From an uncultured Oscillospiraceae bacterium (GTDB lineage: Bacteria > Bacillota > Clostridia > Oscillospirales > Oscillospiraceae): a stretch of 64,000 nt of DNA. The first letter of the stretch is position 1; each line of letters begins with the position of its first letter. The notes below the pieces were generated by a model. That model saw nothing but the letters and a program-made list of their open reading frames with translations. It was not told the origin of the DNA and made no database searches. Position numbers and translations under genes: made by a program. The stretch spans positions 1 to 64,000 of the forward strand of contig CALXDD010000006.1 of the NCBI GenBank assembly GCA_944386985.1. Direction: 5' to 3'. This document shows, piece after piece, positions 58,320 through 64,000 of this stretch.

Positions 58320-59837
58320 ATGAACAGTGCCATTCTTTCTGTTAAAAACGTCATCAAGCGCTTCAGCGGCACCGTGGCCCTGAAGGGGGTGGACATGGAA
58401 CTCTACCCCAACGAGATTTTAGCGCTGGTGGGCGAAAACGGCGCGGGAAAATCCACCCTCATGAAGATCCTCAGCGGAATCTATCCCTACGGCTCCTATG
58501 AGGGAGAGCTGCGGCTGGGCGACCAGCTGTGCCGGTTCCGGAGCCCCGCCGACTCGGAGAACGCGGGCATCGCCATGATCTATCAGGAGCTGAATGTGGA
58601 GCTGGATCTGACGGTGGGAGAAAACATCCTTCTGGGCCGCTATCCCCGCACCCATTTGGGCATGATCGACTGGAAGAAAGTCCACCAGGAGGCCCGGGCC
58701 GCGCTGGATCTGCTGGATGTGGACATTGACACCCACGTCACGGTCCGCAACCTGAACCCCTCCATGCAGCAGCTGGTGTCCATCGCCAGAGCCCTGTACC
58801 GCAGACCCAAGATCCTCATTCTGGACGAGCCTACCTCCGTTTTGACGGAGAAGGAGGCGAACGGGCTCATGGACATCCTGCGGGGACTGAAGGACAAGGG
58901 GATCTCCTGTATCTATATCTCCCACAAGCTGGACGAGATCTTCTCCCTCTGCGACCGGACCGTGGTGTTCCGGGACGGCGAGAAGATCAGCGAGTACCGG
59001 AAGGCCGACGGCTATGACAGCCCCAAGGTCATTGAGGATATGATCGGCCGCCATCTGGACGCCATGTACCCCGCGCGCCGCGCCCATATCGGCGAGGAGG
59101 TGCTGCGGGTGGAGCACTTCCGGGTTCCCCACCCCTTTGCCTACGGCAAGTCCATCATCGAGGACGTCAGCTTTTCCCTGAAAAAGGGCGAGATCCTGGG
59201 ACTCTCCGGTCTGGTGGGCGCCGGACGCTCTGAGCTGGTCAGCGCCATCTTCGGCGCTCTGCCCAAGCAGGCGGGGAAGGTCTATCTGGAGGGGAAAGAG
59301 GTTACCATCAACAACCCCATGGAGGCCATTAAGCTGGGCTTTGGCTTCCTCTCGGAGGACCGGAAGAAAAACGGATTTGTCTGGACCATGTCCATCCGGG
59401 AGAATATGACACTGGTGTGTCTCCGCAATCTGGTGAAGGGCCTCTTTGTGGATAACAAGAAGGAGCAGGAGCTGGCCAGGCAGTATTTTGCCAAGCTCCA
59501 GGTGAAGGCCCCCTCCCTGGAGACCCAGATCACCAACCTCTCCGGCGGCAACCAGCAGAAGGTGATCCTGGCCAAGTGGCTCATGAGCAACATCAAGATC
59601 CTGATGCTGGACGAGCCCACCCGGGGTATCGACGTGGGCACCAAGTCCGAAATCTACAAGCTGATGCAGGAGCTGACGGATATGGGCATCTCCATCATCC
59701 TCATCAGCTCGGAGATGCCGGAGCTGCTGGCCATGTGCGACCGGTTTGTGGTGCTGGGCAAGGGCGTCGTCCAGTGCGAGGTCATGCGGAAGGACGCCGA
59801 CGAGGTCTCCCTGATCCGGGCGGCCTCCTGTACCTGA
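58320..59837 (+). CDS. Sugar-type ABC transporter double ATPase (RbsA/MglA family)
   Basis: 505 residues with two nucleotide-binding halves. Half one: Walker A GENGAGKST (about residue 39), ILDEPTSVLT (about 161), and a weak signature in NLNPSMQQL. Half two: GLVGAGRSE, signature NLSGGNQQK (about 400) and LMLDEPTRGID. As usual in this family the second Walker A is degenerate, so one site hydrolyses ATP. It sits 11 bases after the permease gene. Confidence 0.95.
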   Translation: MNSAILSVKNVIKRFSGTVALKGVDMELYPNEILALVGENGAGKSTLMKILSGIYPYGSYEGELRLGDQLCRFRSPADSENAGIAMIYQELNVELDLTVGENILLGRYPRTHLGMIDWKKVHQEARAALDLLDVDIDTHVTVRNLNPSMQQLVSIARALYRRPKILILDEPTSVLTEKEANGLMDILRGLKDKGISCIYISHKLDEIFSLCDRTVVFRDGEKISEYRKADGYDSPKVIEDMIGRHLDAMYPARRAHIGEEVLRVEHFRVPHPFAYGKSIIEDVSFSLKKGEILGLSGLVGAGRSELVSAIFGALPKQAGKVYLEGKEVTINNPMEAIKLGFGFLSEDRKKNGFVWTMSIRENMTLVCLRNLVKGLFVDNKKEQELARQYFAKLQVKAPSLETQITNLSGGNQQKVILAKWLMSNIKILMLDEPTRGIDVGTKSEIYKLMQELTDMGISIILISSEMPELLAMCDRFVVLGKGVVQCEVMRKDADEVSLIRAASCT

Positions 59838-59912
59838 GTTACATCGGCAATGCAAAACGCGGCGCCTTTGTATAGAAACCAAAAGAATCAAGAGAATTTG
59901 GAGGAATGAAAC

Positions 59913-60935
59913 GTGAAAAAGTTACTTGCACTGCTCCTGGCCCTCTCCATGGTCTTCGCCATGGCGGCCTGCGGCGGAAACAACACCGCCAACAACGGCG
60001 CCGCCAACAACGGCTCCGGTGACACCGGTGACGGCGGCGACGCCGAACAGCTCCACTTTGTCTATGTCTCCCCCCTGCTGAGCCACCCCATCTGGCTGAT
60101 TGCCAAGGAGGGCTTTGAGACCGCCTGCGATGAGCTGGGCATTCAGGGCGACTGGGTAGGTCCCCAGGGCCTGTCCTCCGAGGAGATGGCCCAGCTGGTG
60201 GACACCGCTGTGGCCCAGGAGGCCGACGCCATTATCTCCCAGTCCATCTGCCCCGTACAGCCCCTGCAGAACGCCATTGACGCCGGTGTGAAGGTGCTGC
60301 TGGTGGACGGCGACCACGCCGACCTGGAGGGCCGTCTGGCCTATCTGGGCAAGGATCTGAACAAGCAGGCCGAGCTGATGTATGAAGAGGTGGCCAAGGT
60401 CATCCCCGAGGACGAGAAGATCGTCATGTCCATCCAGTGCGCCGACCTGACCTCCCAGTTCTATGTGGATCAGAACAACGCCGTGGAGGAGGTCTTCTCC
60501 AAGCATCCCGGCGGCTTTGAGCTGGTGAACACCACCCTGTCCAAGTCCGACAAGGCCACCGGCACCAACGAGTGGCTGAATACCTTCAACACCTACCCCG
60601 ATGTGAACGTGTGCATCAACCTGGCTGCTGAGGCCGCCTCCGCCTGTGTCACCGCCGCCGATGAGCTGGGCATCACCGATCAGCTGACCATCGTGGGCGT
60701 GGACGACACCGACGAGAACCTGGCCCTGCTGCGTGAGGGCAAGATCCTGTGCACCTCCGTGGTGTCCTTCTGGAACTACGGCTATCAGGCTGCCTACTGG
60801 CTGTATCAGAACATCACCGAGGGCCGCGTGCCGGAGCAGGTGGTGAACGACGCCGGTACCATGATGGTGACCCAGGAGAATGTCGATACCTACAACGAGC
60901 TGCTGAAGGTCAAGGTGGATCTGCCCGAGGCGTAA
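59913..60935 (+). CDS. Sugar-type solute-binding lipoprotein (RbsB family)
   Basis: 340 residues. A signal peptide with lipobox MAAC (Cys about residue 20), an Asn/Gly-rich linker, then a two-lobed binding protein with HFVYVSPLLSHPIW (about 49), ADAIISQSICP, VLLVDGDHADLEG (about 130) and LTIVGVDDTDENL (about 262). GGAGG precedes the GTG/ATG start region. It delivers substrate to the RbsC/RbsA-type importer. The exact ligand is unknown; relatives bind ribose, autoinducer-2, polyols or purine-type compounds. Confidence 0.92.
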   Translation: MKKLLALLLALSMVFAMAACGGNNTANNGAANNGSGDTGDGGDAEQLHFVYVSPLLSHPIWLIAKEGFETACDELGIQGDWVGPQGLSSEEMAQLVDTAVAQEADAIISQSICPVQPLQNAIDAGVKVLLVDGDHADLEGRLAYLGKDLNKQAELMYEEVAKVIPEDEKIVMSIQCADLTSQFYVDQNNAVEEVFSKHPGGFELVNTTLSKSDKATGTNEWLNTFNTYPDVNVCINLAAEAASACVTAADELGITDQLTIVGVDDTDENLALLREGKILCTSVVSFWNYGYQAAYWLYQNITEGRVPEQVVNDAGTMMVTQENVDTYNELLKVKVDLPEA

Positions 60936-60973
60936 GCGGACGGAGCGCTTCTGCCGGACAACGATGAAACAGG

Positions 60974-61013
60974 AACCGGCGGACGGATGGGATATGATCC
61001 GCCCGCCGGTTTT
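60974..61013 (+). terminator. Terminator after the ABC importer operon
   Basis: AACCGGCGGACGGAT and ATCCGCCCGCCGGTT form a long stem with small mismatches and a loop of about 7 bases, followed by TT. It closes the importer transcript before the kinase promoter. Confidence 0.75.
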
Positions 61014-61042
61014 CCGCAGAGGAAATTTTGAAGCCGCCGGAT

Positions 61043-61135
61043 TTGCATTGCCCGCGGCCCTGTGCTATACTGAGCGTACCCTATACCTGAACGACGATGA
61101 GGCTATTACAGGATGAAAATCGCTGCAATAGCCTC
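61043..61135 (+). promoter_or_regulatory. Promoter and leader hairpin of the YesM-like kinase gene
   Basis: TTGCAT (61043-61048), a 17-base spacer and an extended -10 TGC-TATACT (61066-61071). The leader then contains a 9-base inverted repeat GAGGCTATT / AATAGCCTC (61099-61135), 22 bases before the ATG. Confidence 0.65.
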
Positions 61136-61156
61136 GTTATCCTTCTGAAAGGACCG

Positions 61157-62626
61157 ATGATTTTGAAGGCTTGCTCCAGTATCCGGTCTCAGCTCCATGC
61201 GGTGCTGGTGCTGTCGGCCGTTTTGTGCGTCAGTGTGGTTCTCCTCTCCAGCACCTCCACCCAGGAGGCCATCCAGGGGACCCGCGCCTTTTTCGCCTGC
61301 AACAGCGCTCTCTCCAATTTCTATGTCACCGTGGACAAGATGGACAGCTTTGCCCGGGACTGGGTCTATTCCGGCAATCCGGAGGACTATGAGAACTACC
61401 GGCAGCAGTCGGAGCTGGCCCGGGAGGAGCTGGAGGTCATCCGCGTTCTGGGAGATGATGAGGTGTCCTGGCGGCTGGGGCGGCTGGAGAACATGCTGCA
61501 CTATTACCAGCAGCCAATCGACGCGCTCCAGGCCGGGGAAAGCGCCGCCTATGAGACCTACAATATGCTGGCCTACCGTTGTACGCTGATCCGGAACACC
61601 GCCACTACCTATTATACTTACCTGGCCGACTATCTCCAGGAGAGCGCCGACGCCGTCCAGGCCAGGTGGCAGCGAAAATGGGTGGCCCAGGTGGGGGTGC
61701 TGACGCTGCTGGTGGCGGTGGGGCTGTTTCTCAACAGCTTCTACAGCAAGAGCATCCTTCGTCCCATCCAGACCATGACCCAGAACGCCCGGAAGGTCCA
61801 GCACGGGGATTTCCGCCTGGAGCCGGTGGAGAAGGCCCCGGCGGAGCTGGCGGTGATGGCGGAAGCCTTTGCGGACATGGCCGGACAGGTGGAACAGAAC
61901 ATCGACGTGCTGAAAAAGAACGCCCAGCTGGAGCAGATCCTTCTGCGCCAGGAGAGCGAGCGGCTGAGTATGCAGAATCTGGTGACCCAGGCGGAGCTCC
62001 GGTCTCTCCAGGCCCAGATCAACCCCCACTTTCTCTTCAATACTCTGAGCATGATCTCCAAGAGCGCCTATCTCAGCCACGACGCCACCACCAGCGAGCT
62101 CATTGACCGCCTGGCCCAATTTCTCCGCTATGCCCTGGACAAGAGCAGCACCACCTCCACCCTCCAGGAGGAGATCAACTCCATTGAAAACTACCTCTTC
62201 ATTCAGAAGAAGCGGTTTGCCGGGCGGCTGGATTTCGTGGTGGACGTGCCGGAGCAGATCCCAAAGCTGCAGATGCCCGCCATCGTGCTGCAGCCCCTGG
62301 TGGAAAATGCCATCAAGCACGGCGTGGACCCCCTGACGGAGGAGGCGGTGATTTCCCTGAAGGTGCGGACCCAGGGCCGAAGAGTCCGCATCCAGATCGA
62401 GGACAACGGTATCGGCATGTCTGCCCAGCAGCTGGAGAATCTCCAGTCCTGCCTGAACCTGGGGCTGGACAGCTCCAGCGGCGGAAAGGGCGGCGGTATC
62501 GGGCTGACCAACGTGTACCGGCGGCTGAAGGTGTATTTCGGCAGCGAGTTTCAGTTCAGCATTGAAAGCGAGGAGAATTGCGGCACCCTGATCACCATCA
62601 GCCTGCCTATGGAGGAAGAGGAATGA
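61157..62626 (+). CDS. YesM/LytS-type sensor histidine kinase
   Basis: 489 residues from the ATG at 61157, behind AAAGGA; the open frame upstream lies in the leader. One helix near the N-terminus (about 13-32) and one at about 180-200 flank an extracytoplasmic helical sensor domain. A HAMP segment follows, then the His_kinase domain with phospho-acceptor QINPHFLFNTLS (about 292) and an HATPase with LVENAIKHG, EDNGIGM and GGGIGLTNV. Its stop overlaps the next response regulator. YesM/YesN pairs usually control sugar ABC importers such as the one just upstream. Confidence 0.93.
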   Translation: MILKACSSIRSQLHAVLVLSAVLCVSVVLLSSTSTQEAIQGTRAFFACNSALSNFYVTVDKMDSFARDWVYSGNPEDYENYRQQSELAREELEVIRVLGDDEVSWRLGRLENMLHYYQQPIDALQAGESAAYETYNMLAYRCTLIRNTATTYYTYLADYLQESADAVQARWQRKWVAQVGVLTLLVAVGLFLNSFYSKSILRPIQTMTQNARKVQHGDFRLEPVEKAPAELAVMAEAFADMAGQVEQNIDVLKKNAQLEQILLRQESERLSMQNLVTQAELRSLQAQINPHFLFNTLSMISKSAYLSHDATTSELIDRLAQFLRYALDKSSTTSTLQEEINSIENYLFIQKKRFAGRLDFVVDVPEQIPKLQMPAIVLQPLVENAIKHGVDPLTEEAVISLKVRTQGRRVRIQIEDNGIGMSAQQLENLQSCLNLGLDSSSGGKGGGIGLTNVYRRLKVYFGSEFQFSIESEENCGTLITISLPMEEEE

Positions 62627-64000
62627 GCAGATCCTATCGTATTTTGATCGTGGAGGATGAGGAGATCGAGAGCAGCGCCCTGACCATGATGCTGAAATAC
62701 AACCGCCAGGATATTCAGGACATCCGCTGCGCCGCCAACGGCATCCAGGCTCTGGAGCTCTACCGAAGCTTCCAGCCGGACATTGTCCTTATGGATATCA
62801 ATCTCCCCGGCGTCAATGGCCTGGACGTGATCCGGCAGATGCGGCTGCTGCCGGGAAACGCCTACTTTGTCATTCTCTCCGCCCACAGCCAGTTTGCCTA
62901 CGCCCAGGAGGCCATGCGCCTGGACGTACAGGATTTTCTGGTCAAGCCCATCCGGCTGGAGGATATCAACCGGGTGCTGGACAGTCTGGTCCGGGAGATC
63001 GAGGAGAGCCGCTCCCAGCAGGAGCACGCCGCCTATCAGCAGGCCAAAATAGACGCCATCCGTCCGGTGCTGGAGAGCGACTGCGTGCTGTCCATTGCCT
63101 CCATGCGCTCCAGCGCCCCCATCGCCACCATCTTTGATTTCATGCAGATCCAGGTGGTGTCCGGCTTTGTCTTCACCCTGCGGGGAGAGGGGATCGGCGG
63201 ACCGCTGCTGCGGGAGATCAAGACGCGGATGCGGAACATGGGCCTTTGCTGTATCGGGGAGGTGATCAACGAGATCTGCGTGTGCGTGGCTCTCAGCGAC
63301 GAGGCCATGCGCCCGCCCCGGATCAAGGAGCTTATGACCTATTTTTCCAGCGCCCTGTGTACCGGCGGCCATCCCTGCCAGATCGGCGTGGGCAGCGTGG
63401 CGGACTGTGCCGACGATCTGCGCCGCTCCTATGAGCAGGCTGTTGCCGCCTCCCGCACCGCTGCCGCGGAGGGGAAGGCCCTGGTTTTTCATGCCGGGCA
63501 GTCCGCCGCGGAGCAGAGCCCGCTGCCCCATGTGGCGGAGATTGCCGGAAGGATCGTCCGGGCCATCCGGCAGGGGAGGACCGAGGAAGTCATGGAGCAT
63601 CTCCAGTCCTTTTTCCAGTCCCTCCAGCTGGCGCCCTCCTACCGGACCATGCAGGACGCCGCCTACCGGCTGTATGTGATGGTCACCGGCAGCTTTCCTG
63701 AACACGCCGCCACCTTCCGGCCTTTGCCGGCGGAGCAGATCTTTTCTGTTCAGGACGCGGCGGCCCTCCATGATCTCCTGGCAAAGTCCCTTCTCAGCCT
63801 GATGGAGCAGCAGAGCGGACTGGGGGATCTCCAGGCCAACCAGATCGTGGCAGGGGCCATCCAGTATGTCAAGCAGCACTATCGGGAGGACATCACCCTG
63901 GTGAATGTGGCAGAGGAGCTGAATGTCTCTCTTTTCTACCTCAGCAAGCTTTTTCGGAAGCACACGGGTACCAATTTCACAGAATATCTGACCCAGCTGC
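62623..64000 (+). CDS. YesN-type response regulator with AraC DNA-binding domain, cut by the window end
   Basis: 459 codons are visible and the gene continues past base 64000. The ATG overlaps the kinase stop (ATGA). Receiver domain: VEDEEIESS (about residue 10), phospho-acceptor in DIVLMDINLPG (about 57) and FLVKPI (about 107). A long helical linker follows, and then the first AraC-type helix-turn-helix near the end (YREDITLVNVAEELNVSLFYLSKLF, about 425-450). It should be the output partner of the kinase at 61157. Confidence 0.92.
   Translation, partial: MSRSYRILIVEDEEIESSALTMMLKYNRQDIQDIRCAANGIQALELYRSFQPDIVLMDINLPGVNGLDVIRQMRLLPGNAYFVILSAHSQFAYAQEAMRLDVQDFLVKPIRLEDINRVLDSLVREIEESRSQQEHAAYQQAKIDAIRPVLESDCVLSIASMRSSAPIATIFDFMQIQVVSGFVFTLRGEGIGGPLLREIKTRMRNMGLCCIGEVINEICVCVALSDEAMRPPRIKELMTYFSSALCTGGHPCQIGVGSVADCADDLRRSYEQAVAASRTAAAEGKALVFHAGQSAAEQSPLPHVAEIAGRIVRAIRQGRTEEVMEHLQSFFQSLQLAPSYRTMQDAAYRLYVMVTGSFPEHAATFRPLPAEQIFSVQDAAALHDLLAKSLLSLMEQQSGLGDLQANQIVAGAIQYVKQHYREDITLVNVAEELNVSLFYLSKLFRKHTGTNFTEYLTQL

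Noticed and set aside
1-64000. CRISPR arrays, tRNA or rRNA genes, and prophage genes
   Set aside because: No regularly spaced repeats, tRNA-like cloverleaf motifs or phage structural and integrase genes were noticed by reading. A tRNAscan or CRISPR-finder run would settle this.

Overview
The window is GC-rich DNA from a Gram-positive anaerobe. Strong AGGAGG-type ribosome sites, citrate lyase operon architecture, a WXG100/FtsK (type VII) secretion locus, YesM/YesN-type two-component genes and many anaerobic flavin/Fe-S enzymes point to a gut Clostridia lineage of the Oscillospiraceae kind (Flavonifractor/Lawsonibacter/Oscillibacter-like). The species is an inference from gene content only. No rRNA, tRNA, CRISPR array, transposase or prophage gene was seen.

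Layout. 1-1000: the 3' end of a glutamate dehydrogenase gene and a RidA-family gene. 1100-11620: a peptide-use island with an FCD-type GntR regulator, a five-part Dpp/Opp-type ABC importer, an M19 dipeptidase-like protein, a frameshifted amidohydrolase, and a convergent S9 peptidase. 11807-20187: a minus-strand operon (MalY-type C-S lyase, two tandemly duplicated 661-residue flavin/Fe-S enoate-reductase-like proteins, a YkvI-type transporter, a URO-D-family protein) facing a divergent MarR regulator. 20563-32489: citrate fermentation, with a 2-hydroxycarboxylate symporter, a malic-enzyme-family oxaloacetate/malate decarboxylase, a CitA/CitB two-component pair, an AEC transporter and citDEFCXG. 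32567-35286: an isopropylmalate-dehydratase-type enzyme pair with its own GntR regulator. 35388-39086: a thiSFGHE operon behind a leader that looks like an attenuator. 39162-40037: a hemerythrin-CheX fusion.

40225-55539 is the most unusual region. It is a single minus-strand type VII secretion locus with an FHA-bearing three-domain FtsK/EssC ATPase, a LytTR-type regulator, a YukD/EsaB-like ubiquitin fold, six small helical WXG100-like proteins, a VWA-TM-FHA protein, a PP2C phosphatase, a glycine-zipper protein with a helical N-terminus, a DUF4176 protein, a lipoprotein, and a lipase whose C-terminus looks like a WXG100 targeting domain ending in a YxxxE signal. I see no EssA, EssB/YukC or EsaA/YueB gene. 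The layout resembles a reverse-domain lipase toxin with a lipoprotein immunity partner, embedded in a phospho-signalling version of the secretion system.

55947-64000: a methyltransferase-type URO-D protein diverges from a ribose-type ABC importer, followed by a YesM-like sensor kinase and an AraC-type response regulator that runs off the end of the window.

Regulation visible in the DNA: the 10-base palindrome TTGTATACAA lies at the promoter of the first GntR gene and again between the second GntR gene and the dehydratase operon. Good sigma-70-type promoters are seen before the MalY operon, the MarR gene, thiS, the type VII locus and the YesM-like kinase gene. Most convergent gene ends share bidirectional terminators.
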